In this document: positions 16,123 through 25,521 of the stretch, in pieces
Layout: every line of letters starts with the position of its first letter
Numbering within the stretch: position 1 is the first letter of the stretch
Origin: Bacteroidales bacterium
GTDB lineage: Bacteria > Bacteroidota > Bacteroidia > Bacteroidales > VadinHA17
Direction: 5' to 3'
Length of the DNA: 64,000 nucleotides
Assembly (NCBI GenBank): GCA_016715075.1
Contig: JADKBK010000012.1
Span: forward strand, 151,786-215,785
Notes under the pieces: generated by a model
What the model was told of the DNA's origin: nothing
What the model saw: only the letters and a program-made list of their open reading frames with translations
Database searches by the model: none
Program-made: the position numbers and the translations under genes

Positions 16123-17523
16123 TTGTTGTCAAAGCTTGTTATCTCTAATATATTTTCAAGTACTTGTACCTGGTTGAAGAAGCTTAAACTAATAGACAAT
16201 ATCTCAGGGCTCCAGCTATTCCAGCTGATGAAACCCGTTGTTTTTCTGATCATCAGTATAGTTTTTACTAAAAGTCATCTGACCCGCGCCGATATCGGAC
16301 AGTGGGAGATGTTCATGTTTATCGCCGGACTGATGACCTTTTTCTGGGTTACCGGGATCATTCAGTCACTTCTTCCGCTCTATCACAGGAATAAAACCTA
16401 TCATAAGATGGGTGATAATGGAACTTCCAGGTCACCGGAGATTTTCAATGCCTTTCTTTTACTCTGCTTTTTCAGCGTTCTCTTTTTTATCCTGGGCCAT
16501 TCCCTGAAGCATAATTTTTCAGTTTTTCACTTCTCGGGCAATGTTCCGTTTATTAACCTCCTGTTACTCTATATTCTATTAAGCAGTCCGGTATGCATTA
16601 TCGAATATATTTACCTGCTCAATAACAGATCTTACAGGATTTTTCAATATGGACTGATAACCTTTACGGCACAGATGATCCTGATTATAGCACCTCTTCT
16701 TCTCGGGAAGGATATTATCTGGTCTATCTGGGGATTACTGGCGGTAACAGCCGTGAGGTGGGTCTGGCTTCTGGTATTGCTAAGGAGATATACCGAGATG
16801 AAGATTTCTTTTGAATTTATGAAGGAACACCTTTATCTGGGTACTCCCCTGATCCTTACTTCCCTTATCAGTGGTTCAGCTCAGTATACCGATGGAGTAA
16901 TAATTTCTGCGGTCTACCGGGATCCAGCTATGTTTGCCTGGTTCCGTTACGGGGCAAAAGAGTTTCCCCTGGTGCTCATGCTGGCTAACGGGCTAAGCAA
17001 TGCAATGCTTCCGGAATTCTCCACACGGGAAAGGATGAGAGAATCTCTTGCAAAAATCAGGGTTAAATCAAAACGGCTGATGCATATACTATTTCCACTT
17101 GCAATGGTCGTAATGATCTTCTCAAGGTGGCTTTATCCAAGAATGTTCAACCCCGGATTCCAAAAGAGTGCAGATATATTCCTGATCTATTCTTTGCTTA
17201 TTGTTCCAAGGATGGTCTTTCCACAGACCGTGATTGTTGGCAGGAAAAAGACACACATAAGCCTGATCTCAGCACTCCTCGAACTGGCTTTCAATATACC
17301 ATTAAGCCTGCTTATGATAAAATGGGGTTATGGACTTGTAGGGGTTGCACTTTCAACATTTATTGTCTATTCTATCGGTAAGGTTTTCCTTATTGGCTAC
17401 CTCTGGTTAAAAATGAACATTAAGCCTTCGGAATATATTCCGGTAAGGGTTTATGTACTCTATACCCTTCTTATTGGCATCGTTTTTATACTCATCGACC
17501 ACAGGATAATAGATATACATTAG
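16123..17523 (+). CDS. Oligosaccharide flippase (Wzx/MOP superfamily)
   Basis: About 466 residues with 12 or more predicted helices, N-terminal LFQLMKPVVFLIISIVFTKSHLTRADIGQWEMFMF and interior repeats typical of polysaccharide translocases of the MOP superfamily. It would flip lipid-linked glycans across the inner membrane. No glycosyltransferases lie beside it, so the substrate is unknown. The start is uncertain: the frame opens with TTG at 16123, but internal ATGs such as that before KPVV near residue 36 are possible. A GGGCTCA array starts right at its stop. Confidence 0.75.
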   Translation: MLSKLVISNIFSSTCTWLKKLKLIDNISGLQLFQLMKPVVFLIISIVFTKSHLTRADIGQWEMFMFIAGLMTFFWVTGIIQSLLPLYHRNKTYHKMGDNGTSRSPEIFNAFLLLCFFSVLFFILGHSLKHNFSVFHFSGNVPFINLLLLYILLSSPVCIIEYIYLLNNRSYRIFQYGLITFTAQMILIIAPLLLGKDIIWSIWGLLAVTAVRWVWLLVLLRRYTEMKISFEFMKEHLYLGTPLILTSLISGSAQYTDGVIISAVYRDPAMFAWFRYGAKEFPLVLMLANGLSNAMLPEFSTRERMRESLAKIRVKSKRLMHILFPLAMVVMIFSRWLYPRMFNPGFQKSADIFLIYSLLIVPRMVFPQTVIVGRKKTHISLISALLELAFNIPLSLLMIKWGYGLVGVALSTFIVYSIGKVFLIGYLWLKMNIKPSEYIPVRVYVLYTLLIGIVFILIDHRIIDIH

Positions 17524-17617
17524 GCTCAGAGCTCAGCTCAGGGCTCAGGGCAGAATGCTTCCTGCTTCCGACTTCGGACTTCCGACTTCTGACTTCGGAC
17601 TTCCTACTTCCGACTTC
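17524..17617 (+). repeat. GGGCTCA array then GACTTC array
   Basis: Directly after the flippase stop, GCTCAGAGCTCAGCTCAGGG words (17524-17551) are followed by about eight CTTCCGACTTCGG-type words (17561-17617). Word order and strand are the same as at 12568-12753. Confidence 0.85.
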
Positions 17618-17636
17618 AATATTTTAAAAATCTCTT

Positions 17637-17644
17637 TATATTTG
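17637..17644 (+). promoter_or_regulatory. -7 box upstream of the acetyltransferase-like gene
   Basis: TATATTTG matches TAnnTTTG and is 80 bp before the ATG at 17724. No clear TTG is seen at the usual distance upstream. Confidence 0.4.
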
Positions 17645-17723
17645 CCTCTGCAGGGAAATATCCTGTTCTGATCATTAAATTTTCAATCAGATATTAAACA
17701 GCAGATATCATAACACTAACCTC

Positions 17724-18914
17724 ATGCGGATAATAGAGGTCATTACAAAACAAGACAGGGAGGAATTTATCAATTTTCCAAAAAAACTGTATAAGGGAGA
17801 CCCCTATTGGGTTTGTCAGCTTGATACAATGCTTGAATCAGTTTTCAATCCCAAAACCAATCAGGCTTTCGGACACGGCGAGGCAATCAGATGGATACTG
17901 AAAGACAATACCAATAGAACTATTGGCAGAGTGGCTGCCTTCATCGACAGGATCAGGTCGGATGCCAACCGTCAGCCCACAGGGGGGATGGGCTTTTTTG
18001 AAGTAATAGAAAACAGGGAGGCTGCATTTATCCTGTTTGATACTGCCAGGGATTGGCTGGCGGGTAAGGGAATGGCGGCTATGGATGGTCCGATAAACTT
18101 CGGCGAAAACGACAATAACTGGGGATTGTTGGCAGAGGGCTTCATGCAGCAGGGTTTCGGGATGCCATATCATAAGAAGTATTACAGGAGTTTATTTGAA
18201 GAGTATGGTTTCAGGAAGTATTTCGAACAATATTCTTACCACAGGGACATACGTGATGTGAATAATGAGATTGTGCAGTTTCCTGACAGGATAATGAAAA
18301 TTGCAAACTGGATATCTAAGAGACCTGGTTACTCATTCCGTCATTTTGAAATCAGGAATAAGGAGAAGTATATAAAGGACATTGCAGAGATTTATAATTC
18401 AACATGGTCAGTTTTTAAGGAGGATTTTACCCCTATTGACCCTAAGTTTTTACTGGAATCGTTCAATAAGGCCAAGACGATTATCGATGAAGAGCTAATA
18501 TGGTTTGCCTATTTCAATGACAAGCCGATTTCATTTTTTATTCTTTATCCTGATCTTAACCAGATTCTTAAGGAGCTGGATGGCAGACTTCATCCCTGGA
18601 ATATGGCACGGTTCATGTACTATAAACTGACACACAGGATGACGAGGCTAAGGGCTATTGTGGGTGGGGTTCATCCATCATATCAGAATAGCGGGGTTGA
18701 ATCTGCTATCTTCCTTCAACTCTATAATGTCTTTAAGAAAAAACCATGGCTTAAGGAACTTGAACTCTCCTGGGTCGGAGATTTTAATCCGAGAATGATC
18801 GCCATTTATGAGGCTCTTGGTGCAAAACAGGCTAAAGTGCATTTCACTTACCGGTACCTGATTGATAAAAATCTGCCTTTTCTGACATATAAGGAAGAAA
18901 TGGCGGTAAACTGA
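17724..18914 (+). CDS. GNAT-fold N-acetyltransferase-like protein (YghO-like)
   Basis: A 396-residue cytoplasmic protein. The N-terminal half includes RVAAFID and GFFEVIENREAAFILFDTARDWL, as in YghO-like proteins with a degenerate GNAT fold; the C-terminal half has a second acyltransferase-like region (VGGVHPSYQNSGVESAIFLQL and LELSWVGDFNPRMIAIYEALGA) resembling the acetyl-CoA site. The substrate is unknown. It stands alone between a repeat array and rpmE2, with its own -7 box. Confidence 0.7.
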   Translation: MRIIEVITKQDREEFINFPKKLYKGDPYWVCQLDTMLESVFNPKTNQAFGHGEAIRWILKDNTNRTIGRVAAFIDRIRSDANRQPTGGMGFFEVIENREAAFILFDTARDWLAGKGMAAMDGPINFGENDNNWGLLAEGFMQQGFGMPYHKKYYRSLFEEYGFRKYFEQYSYHRDIRDVNNEIVQFPDRIMKIANWISKRPGYSFRHFEIRNKEKYIKDIAEIYNSTWSVFKEDFTPIDPKFLLESFNKAKTIIDEELIWFAYFNDKPISFFILYPDLNQILKELDGRLHPWNMARFMYYKLTHRMTRLRAIVGGVHPSYQNSGVESAIFLQLYNVFKKKPWLKELELSWVGDFNPRMIAIYEALGAKQAKVHFTYRYLIDKNLPFLTYKEEMAVN

Positions 18915-18963
18915 ACCTCAGAATACTGCCAATTAGGCTATAAATAATAATTTTATAATTCAT

Positions 18964-18994
18964 TTTGTATTTTAAATAATCTTGATTAATTTTG
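18964..18994 (+). promoter_or_regulatory. Promoter of rpmE2
   Basis: TTTG at 18964-18967 and TAATTTTG at 18987-18994 with 19-bp spacing: a full Bacteroidota consensus. Predicted start about 19000, leader about 50 nt. Confidence 0.7.
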
Positions 18995-19051
18995 CAGTCC
19001 CTAATCCGAGGGATTTATTTTTAATTATTAAGGACGAAAAAATATAGTACA

Positions 19052-19315
19052 ATGAAAAATGGAATTCATCCCGGCAATTACAGGTTTGTGGTTTTTCAGG
19101 ATATGTCAAATGGTCATTCTTTCCTGAGCAAGTCTACCGCGCCTTCCAGAGATAGCATTAAATGGGAAGATGGAAATGAATATCCGCTTATCAAACTTGA
19201 GATATCAAATACATCTCATCCTTTTTATACCGGCAAGATGAAACTTGTGGATACAGCAGGTAGGGTTGATAAGTTCATGAACCGTTATAAGGATCGCGTT
19301 GTAAAGAAAAAATAA
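19052..19315 (+). CDS. rpmE2: 50S ribosomal protein L31, type B
   Basis: An 87-residue protein with MKNGIHPGNYRFVVFQDMS, YPLIKLEISNTSHPFYTG and MKLVDTAGRVDKF, diagnostic of L31. It lacks the four zinc-binding cysteines, so it is the zinc-independent (type B) form that in other bacteria can replace the zinc form. It is monocistronic, with a strong promoter and a terminator. Confidence 0.97.
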   Translation: MKNGIHPGNYRFVVFQDMSNGHSFLSKSTAPSRDSIKWEDGNEYPLIKLEISNTSHPFYTGKMKLVDTAGRVDKFMNRYKDRVVKKK

Positions 19316-19338
19316 CTGTATACAGAGTCATATCAGTG

Positions 19339-19371
19339 AAGAGACGCCCAAGCCCGGCGTCTCTTCTGTTT
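19339..19371 (+). terminator. Terminator of rpmE2
   Basis: Stem AAGAGACGCC / GGCGTCTCTT with a 7-nt loop, followed by CTGTTTTT, 24 bp after the rpmE2 stop. Confidence 0.85.
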
Positions 19372-19434
19372 TTATAAATTCTGTGGCACAATCATTGCAA
19401 TACCCCCTTTCAGACCTAATTTTAAAATAATGTG

Positions 19435-19442
19435 TAATTTTG
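19435..19442 (+). promoter_or_regulatory. Possible -7 box for lon
   Basis: TAATTTTG lies 155 bp before lon in the 281-bp rpmE2-lon gap. There is no clear -33 partner, and no heat-shock operator was recognised. Confidence 0.3.
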
Positions 19443-19596
19443 ACATATTGGGAAATGAATAAGTTGAATGCCGGATGAAATATAAACAAAAGCTATAGTT
19501 GTTTTGATTGGTTTCCTACCCTGAAGAGCTTGTAATGCATCAATTAATGGGGATGGGGTGGATTAATAAATTAATAAGAATATAGAAATTCAATAT

Positions 19597-22059
19597 ATGG
19601 ACAAAAAATTCAGGAAACCGGTCAGCGAGATATTTCTTCCTGAGATACTTGACGGAGAAGGAGATATAATTCCAATAATTGCTGACGGAGATGACGGAGA
19701 CCTTGAGGATGTTGAGGTTCCTGAGACTATTCCGATCCTGTCGCTCAGGAATACGGTGTTATTTCCAGGTGTGGTGCTGCCGATCTCCATCGGTCGCCCA
19801 AAATCGATTCAGCTCATTAAAGATGCCTACCGTAATGACAAAATAGTAGGTACAGTAGCTCAGATAGATCCGGATATTGAAAATCCAAATTACGCGGATC
19901 TTCACTCTATAGGTACTATTGGACAGATAGTTAAGCTCCTCGAGATGCCTGACGGATCGACAACGGCCATTATTCAGGGAAGGAAGAGAATGGTTTTGAA
20001 TGAACTGGTCTCTGATGATCCTTATTTTATTGCAAAGGTAAGGGCTATCCCTGAGGTAAAACCAGAGAGCCTGAGCAAGGATTTTGATGCGATTGTTGGT
20101 TCACTGAAGGACCTGTCGCTCAAGATTATAAAGATCAATCCCAATATCAGTCCAGAAGCCTCATTCGCAATCAAGAATATCGAGAACAATACTTATCTTA
20201 TAAATTTTATTTGTTCCAACACCGATATTAAAGTTCAGGATAAACAGCGGTTACTTGAGATTAATAACCTGCGTGACAGGGGTTTTATGCTGCTTGAATT
20301 TCTTGTTCAGGAGATACAGGTTCTGGAGCTCAAGAATGAGCTGCAATCAAAAGTGAAAAGTGATCTCGACCAGCAGCAGCGTGAATTTCTGCTTCATCAG
20401 CAGATGAAGACCATTCAGAATGAACTGGGAGGCAATCCGATTGAAAAGGAGATTGAGGAATACAGGCGAAGGGCTTCTGCCAAAAAATGGAATGAGGAGG
20501 TCAGTAAGGTTTTTGACAAGGAACTTGAAAAGCTTCATCGTCTCAACCCGGCTGCTGCCGAGTATTCTGTTCAGGTAAACTATATTCAGACGCTGCTCGA
20601 TCTGCCCTGGAATTTTTACACCCAGGATAATCTGGATCTTAAAAATGCCCGTAATGTCCTTGACTATGATCACTTTGGACTGGAGGAGGTTAAGGAACGT
20701 ATACTTGAACATCTTGCAGTGCTTAAACTTAAAGGTGACCTTAAGTCTCCGATACTCTGCCTTTACGGACCTCCCGGAGTGGGAAAAACATCTCTCGGAC
20801 GATCAGTTGCAAAAGCTCTTGACAGAAAGTATGTCAGAATGTCATTAGGCGGTTTACATGATGAGGCGGAAATAAGAGGACACCGGAAGACTTACATAGG
20901 GGCGATGCCCGGACGTATTATACAGAATATAAAGAGAGCGGGATCATCAAACCCGGTATTCATACTTGACGAGATTGACAAGGTAGGTCAGGATTTCAGG
21001 GGAGATCCATCATCAGCTTTGCTTGAGGTACTTGACCCTGAGCAGAATAGTACATTTTTCGATAATTTTCTCGAGATGGAATATGATCTTTCCAAGGTCC
21101 TTTTCATCGCTACTGCCAATAACCTGGCTGCAATAAGTCCTGCCCTCAGAGACAGGATGGAATTGATCGAGATAACCGGTTATCTCGTCGAGGAGAAGCT
21201 CGAAATAGCTAAGCGTCATCTGCTGCCCAAACAGCTTGAAAACCACGGTGTAGGAAAGGAGATGCTCACAATCGACAAGAAGGTGATGGAATCGGTAATT
21301 GAAAAATTTACAAGGGAATCGGGGGTGAGGGAGCTTGACAAGCGCCTGGCTAAAATTGTAAGGGTAACAGCAAAAAAGATAGCATCAGAGATCAGATTTG
21401 ACCCTGTATTGTCATACCCTGTACTGCTTGAAATGCTTGGTCCTCCAAAATATACGCGCGATCTCTATTCCGGAAATGATCAGGCCGGGGTGGTAACAGG
21501 TCTGGCATGGACAGCTGCCGGAGGCGAGATCCTGTTTGTGGAGACAAGTATCAGCAGAGGATCAGGAAAACTGACTCTTACCGGAAACCTTGGAGAGGTG
21601 ATGAAGGAATCTGCTATAATAGCTCTTGAATATCTTAAGTCGAATGCAGAAATGCTGGACCTTCCGGATAATTTCTCCGAGAAATGGAATATTCACATAC
21701 ATGTTCCTGAAGGAGCCATTCCAAAAGACGGACCTTCAGCCGGAATTACGATGGCAACCTCAATAGCTTCTGCTTTTACACAGCGAAAGGTAAAAAAATA
21801 TCTCGCAATGACAGGAGAGATAACTCTCAGGGGAAAAGTTCTTCCTGTAGGTGGTATAAAGGAGAAAATCCTTGCCGCAAAACGGGCCAGTATAAAGGAG
21901 ATCATAATATCGGAGGATAACAGGAAAGATGTGGAGAATATAAATGAGATATATATCAGGGGATTAAAATTCCATTATGTTGACACTATAATGGGTGTGC
22001 TTGAACTTGCATTACTCAGGCAGAAGGTTAAAAACCCTAAAACAATATCATTTGAATGA
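19597..22059 (+). CDS. lon: ATP-dependent protease Lon
   Basis: An 820-residue LonA: N-terminal substrate-binding domain (IPILSLRNTVLFPGVVLPI, residues ~45-245), coiled-coil helices (~245-350), AAA+ domain with Walker A GPPGVGKTS from residue 391, and the serine protease domain with catalytic S714 in PKDGPSAG and K755 in GGIKEK. It degrades misfolded and regulatory proteins in the cytoplasm. An acidic N-terminal extension of ~40 residues precedes the LON domain. Its last four bases overlap coaD, implying translational coupling. Confidence 0.97.
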   Translation: MDKKFRKPVSEIFLPEILDGEGDIIPIIADGDDGDLEDVEVPETIPILSLRNTVLFPGVVLPISIGRPKSIQLIKDAYRNDKIVGTVAQIDPDIENPNYADLHSIGTIGQIVKLLEMPDGSTTAIIQGRKRMVLNELVSDDPYFIAKVRAIPEVKPESLSKDFDAIVGSLKDLSLKIIKINPNISPEASFAIKNIENNTYLINFICSNTDIKVQDKQRLLEINNLRDRGFMLLEFLVQEIQVLELKNELQSKVKSDLDQQQREFLLHQQMKTIQNELGGNPIEKEIEEYRRRASAKKWNEEVSKVFDKELEKLHRLNPAAAEYSVQVNYIQTLLDLPWNFYTQDNLDLKNARNVLDYDHFGLEEVKERILEHLAVLKLKGDLKSPILCLYGPPGVGKTSLGRSVAKALDRKYVRMSLGGLHDEAEIRGHRKTYIGAMPGRIIQNIKRAGSSNPVFILDEIDKVGQDFRGDPSSALLEVLDPEQNSTFFDNFLEMEYDLSKVLFIATANNLAAISPALRDRMELIEITGYLVEEKLEIAKRHLLPKQLENHGVGKEMLTIDKKVMESVIEKFTRESGVRELDKRLAKIVRVTAKKIASEIRFDPVLSYPVLLEMLGPPKYTRDLYSGNDQAGVVTGLAWTAAGGEILFVETSISRGSGKLTLTGNLGEVMKESAIIALEYLKSNAEMLDLPDNFSEKWNIHIHVPEGAIPKDGPSAGITMATSIASAFTQRKVKKYLAMTGEITLRGKVLPVGGIKEKILAAKRASIKEIIISEDNRKDVENINEIYIRGLKFHYVDTIMGVLELALLRQKVKNPKTISFE

Positions 22060-22535
22060 AAAAAATAGCAGTTTTTCCCGGATCTTTCGATCCCTTCACT
22101 ATCGGACATGAAGCTATCGCGAGAAGGGCGCTGAGCCTGTTTGATGAAATAATTATTGCACTGGGCGCCAATGCTCTGAAAAAAAACTACTATCCGCTTG
22201 TCACACGAAAAGAGATGATATCGAGGATTTTCAGTGATGAACCAAGGATAAGTGTCGATCATTATGAAGGACTTACTGTAGATTACTGCATTAAAAAAAA
22301 TGCAGGATATCTTATCAGGGGGTTAAGAACTGCAGCCGATTTTGAATTTGAGAGAGCTATTGCTCAGGTAAATAAGGTTTTAGCACCTGGCGTGGAGTCG
22401 GTCTTCCTTCTGACAGTTCCGGAACACAGCCATATCAACTCATCAATTGTGCGGGATATTATTAGAAGCGGAGGTGATGCCTCCCGCTTCGTCCCCTCGT
22501 CAATTAATCTCAGAGATTATAAGGGGGAAGATTAG
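22056..22535 (+). CDS. coaD: Phosphopantetheine adenylyltransferase
   Basis: A 159-residue enzyme of normal length with the nucleotidyltransferase motif FPGSFDPFTIGHE (H in T/HxGH), IRGLRTAADFEFE and SSIVRDIIRSGGD. It makes dephospho-CoA from phosphopantetheine and ATP. The start codon overlaps the lon stop (ATGA). It is convergent with the NUDIX gene, 3 bp apart. Confidence 0.97.
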   Translation: MKKIAVFPGSFDPFTIGHEAIARRALSLFDEIIIALGANALKKNYYPLVTRKEMISRIFSDEPRISVDHYEGLTVDYCIKKNAGYLIRGLRTAADFEFERAIAQVNKVLAPGVESVFLLTVPEHSHINSSIVRDIIRSGGDASRFVPSSINLRDYKGED

Positions 22536-22538
22536 GGA

Positions 22539-23147
22539 TCACCTGAGAATAGAAGTGTTTATCAGATCCATAAGTGACAGCCATGCATTATTCTTTATTT
22601 TATTCAATTCATCGGGAAAAAGCCATATGACTTTGGTTATTCCCTCATCATACTGGGGTTCCGTAATCATTTCACCCTCATAATTCATCAGGAACCAGCT
22701 GGTTTTCTTAAGATATGAAATTCCTTCCCAGCTGTAGGTGTGATAACATGGCGGGATACTTTTAACAATTGAATGACCGTTTATGCCGCACTCCTCGCTC
22801 ACCTCCCTTATAGCACATACCTCCGCCTCTTCTCCAGGTTCAATATGTCCTTTGGGAAGATCAAGCTTTCCCTTTTTTTCGATAAAGAGATATCTGCCTG
22901 ACATATGCTTAACCAACCCTCCTGCAGCACCCACTTCGGTAAAATAAATTCTGAACATCTTCCAGAGATGCCTGATATCAGTGCCATAGATATTTATAGA
23001 TTCTATGCTGGTATCTGACTGAAATTCAGCAATTAACTTATAAAGTACATCAGTAGCATAGAATTTATGGAATAAGCCGTATTTTTGTAACCTGTCGGGT
23101 TCAGAGCTTACAACGATGAATCTGTTTTCAAAATAAACTTTATACAT
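22539..23147 (-). CDS. NUDIX hydrolase
   Basis: A 202-residue protein with a ~65-residue N-terminal lead and a full NUDIX box, GHIEPGEEAEVCAIREVSEECGI, described by residues G, E, REVSEE and G, which binds Mg2+ and cleaves nucleoside diphosphate linkages. The substrate is not evident. It is divergent from pyrE with only 6 bp between the start codons, so each promoter must lie inside the other gene. Confidence 0.9.
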   Translation of the reverse strand: MYKVYFENRFIVVSSEPDRLQKYGLFHKFYATDVLYKLIAEFQSDTSIESINIYGTDIRHLWKMFRIYFTEVGAAGGLVKHMSGRYLFIEKKGKLDLPKGHIEPGEEAEVCAIREVSEECGINGHSIVKSIPPCYHTYSWEGISYLKKTSWFLMNYEGEMITEPQYDEGITKVIWLFPDELNKIKNNAWLSLMDLINTSILR

Positions 23148-23153
23148 ACTCCG

Positions 23154-23792
23154 ATGGAAGATTATTCAAAAAAAACAGCTGAATATCTATTACAAATTAA
23201 AGCAATTAAATTGCAACCGTCAAATCCTTTTACATGGGCTTCAGGTTGGAAATCACCAATTTATTGTGATAATCGCAAAACGCTCTCTTTTCCGGAGGTA
23301 AGGTCATATATTCGTGATGCATTTGCAGGACTTGTCCGCACACTCTATCCGGAAGCTGAAATGATTGCCGGAGTTGCCACAGGAGCCATAGCACATGGTG
23401 CTCTTGCCGCTGATAAAATGGGTCTTCCGTTTATTTATGTCAGATCGGGAGCCAAGGAGCATGGACTTGGCAATCAGATTGAAGGTTATTTTGAAAAAGG
23501 TCAGAAAGTAGTGGTTGTCGAAGATCTTATTTCAACAGGAGGCAGCAGTCTGAGCGCTGTCAGGGCGTTGAAAGAGGCCGGTTGTGAAGTTCTTGGAATG
23601 GTGGCAATTTTTACATATGAATTCAAAAAAGCATCTGACGAATTCAGGGCTGAAAACTGCACATTAAATACCCTTTGCAACTACTCTGTTCTTGTTGATA
23701 CTGCATTAAGCATAGGTTATATCGGTGATTCTGAGGTGGAGACGCTGAAAAAGTGGAGGATCGACCCTGCCTCATGGGGGAAAACAGAATAA
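23154..23792 (+). CDS. pyrE: Orotate phosphoribosyltransferase
   Basis: A 212-residue enzyme with FTWASGWKSPIYCDNRK at residues ~24-40, AGVATGAIAHGALAAD and the PRPP-binding loop VVVVEDLISTGGSS near 120-133. It converts orotate and PRPP to OMP in pyrimidine synthesis. It is followed 27 bp later by an SRPBCC protein. Confidence 0.96.
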   Translation: MEDYSKKTAEYLLQIKAIKLQPSNPFTWASGWKSPIYCDNRKTLSFPEVRSYIRDAFAGLVRTLYPEAEMIAGVATGAIAHGALAADKMGLPFIYVRSGAKEHGLGNQIEGYFEKGQKVVVVEDLISTGGSSLSAVRALKEAGCEVLGMVAIFTYEFKKASDEFRAENCTLNTLCNYSVLVDTALSIGYIGDSEVETLKKWRIDPASWGKTE

Positions 23793-23819
23793 TGCTATAA
23801 AATACGTAACGATTCAATT

Positions 23820-24266
23820 ATGGGTGATTTATCACATTATGAAAGCAGGACAGGCACTTTGTCATGTACTCCCAAAGAAGTATTTGATTTTGTGACAGAT
23901 ATAAGAAATTTTGAACAGTTTATCCCGCAAGATTCTGTAACAAACTGGCAATCGGCAAGAGATACCTGCAGTTTCACAGTTTCCATGGTTGGAACTGTGA
24001 GTGTCAGACTGGAAAAGCAGGAGCCTCATAATAAGGTGATCTTCAATGGAGATGCCTTGAAAAAGAATGATTTTTCACTTATACTGAATATCAATAACGG
24101 TCTGACTAATTCAGCTGAGGTTAAAGTATTACTTGAAGCTGAACTAAATCCGATGCTTAAGATGATGGCAAAAAAGCCAATAATACAATTCCTTGAAATA
24201 CTGATTACAGAGATGGAGAAATTCAAAGGGTGGAGGAATATTATAAAAGAAACTCCACTTCCTTAA
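23820..24266 (+). CDS. SRPBCC (START-like) family protein
   Basis: A 148-residue protein with the START/Bet v1-like pattern: SRTGTLSCTPKEVFDFVTDIRNFEQFIP at the N-terminus, a beta-rich centre and a C-terminal helix (FLEILITEMEKF). Such proteins bind hydrophobic ligands; nothing here indicates the ligand. It is co-directional with pyrE, and its last 26 bp overlap the 3' end of birA on the other strand. Confidence 0.8.
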   Translation: MGDLSHYESRTGTLSCTPKEVFDFVTDIRNFEQFIPQDSVTNWQSARDTCSFTVSMVGTVSVRLEKQEPHNKVIFNGDALKKNDFSLILNINNGLTNSAEVKVLLEAELNPMLKMMAKKPIIQFLEILITEMEKFKGWRNIIKETPLP

Positions 24267-24981
24267 AATCATATTCGTTCAGAGAGCCATCCTCCCTTTC
24301 GATAATTAATCTTCCTGTATCACTTACTTTTAAAATACGGCCCGTAAATATCTCTGCCTGATCCTGATATTTGTGCCACTGATCCCGTCTGTACAGAAGA
24401 GACAGGTAATCACTCCTCAAGATATCATAATTCTCCGAAATCAGCAATTTGTACCTTTTATCCAGGCAGGAGGCGAGCAGAGAGAGCGACTCGGTAAGAT
24501 CATATTGTTTTCCTGTGATGTTAGCAAGTGAAACCGGATTTGGGGCATTGCTGATAAAAATCTCCTGATTTATATTAATTCCAATTCCTGCAATAGTGTG
24601 TTCAATAATATCTCCCATGATGGAGTTTTCGATTAGGATACCTGCTATTTTGTCATTTTTTACATAAATGTCATTAGGCCATTTGATAGATATTTCACCT
24701 GTATGAGCTCTGAGAAAATCACAAATCCCCAGTGAAACAGCTGTTGATAACAGAAACTGCTCTGCAGGATGTATCATGGAAGGAAAGAGTACAATGCTGA
24801 TTAACAGATTCTTGTTCTCTTCACTTTCCCATCGGTTACCCATCTGTCCACGTCCTGCGGATTGATAGTCAGTAATAATTATTGATCCTTCCGGCACAGA
24901 ATTCTCCCTTACCATTGCTGCAGCAAATGTATTTGTAGATGGCAGGTTCTTATAGAATAATAATTTAGAGCCTATGATCAT
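24241..24981 (-). CDS. birA: Biotin--[acetyl-CoA-carboxylase] ligase, no HTH
   Basis: A 246-residue ligase starting directly with the catalytic domain: LPSTNTFAAAM, DYQSAGRGQMGNRWES (biotin-AMP loop GRGQMGNRW), ISIKWPNDIYVKNDKIAGIL and GIGININQ. It lacks the N-terminal helix-turn-helix of E. coli BirA, so it is an enzyme only, not a repressor. It is divergent from rsfS. Confidence 0.95.
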   Translation of the reverse strand: MIIGSKLLFYKNLPSTNTFAAAMVRENSVPEGSIIITDYQSAGRGQMGNRWESEENKNLLISIVLFPSMIHPAEQFLLSTAVSLGICDFLRAHTGEISIKWPNDIYVKNDKIAGILIENSIMGDIIEHTIAGIGININQEIFISNAPNPVSLANITGKQYDLTESLSLLASCLDKRYKLLISENYDILRSDYLSLLYRRDQWHKYQDQAEIFTGRILKVSDTGRLIIEREDGSLNEYDFKEVEFLL

Positions 24982-25075
24982 GATTATCAGATATATAAAA
25001 TATTATTAATCTTTTTATTACCTGGTTGGGCAACTTGTGTCAAGATTGGCATTGTAATTGCAAAATGGTTTAACG

Positions 25076-25108
25076 TTGACAAAATTACAGATAAAAGTGG
25101 TACTTTTG
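25076..25108 (+). promoter_or_regulatory. Promoter of the rsfS-ftsH operon
   Basis: TTG at 25076-25078 and TACTTTTG at 25101-25108 (22-bp spacing). Predicted transcription start about 25115, about 21 nt before rsfS. Confidence 0.5.
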
Positions 25109-25135
25109 TGACTTAATATCAAACGGATAACATTA

Positions 25136-25510
25136 ATGAAGAAAAAATCTGACGGAGCTGAACTCCTTTTGAACAGTATAGTGGAGGGGATTTTTGAGAA
25201 GAAGGGGCTGAATGTTCTGAAAATCGATTTAAGAAAACTGGAGAACAGAATAACTGATTATTTTGTTATTTGTCATGCTACATCCACAACGCAGGTTAGT
25301 GCAATCTGTGATTCGGTGGAGGATCTTGCCAGGGACCAGGCTGGTGAGAAACCGCTTCATGTTGAGGGGCTTGATAATTGTTACTGGGTACTTTTGGATT
25401 ATGGCACAGTGATAGTTCATATTTTTCTTGAGGAATACAGGAGCTTCTACAGTCTTGAATCGCTTTGGGGAGATGCAGTTATTGCAGCCATGGAGGATAA
25501 AATTAAGTAA
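25136..25510 (+). CDS. rsfS: Ribosomal silencing factor RsfS
   Basis: A 124-residue protein with the Iojap/RsfS core: ITDYFVICHATSTTQVSAI, GLDNCYWVLLDYGTVIVHIF and a C-terminal LESLWGDA. It binds L14 of the large subunit and blocks subunit joining during starvation. It is first in an operon with ftsH 11 bp downstream, then cdsA and psd. Confidence 0.95.
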   Translation: MKKKSDGAELLLNSIVEGIFEKKGLNVLKIDLRKLENRITDYFVICHATSTTQVSAICDSVEDLARDQAGEKPLHVEGLDNCYWVLLDYGTVIVHIFLEEYRSFYSLESLWGDAVIAAMEDKIK

Positions 25511-25521
25511 GTTAAATTTTT

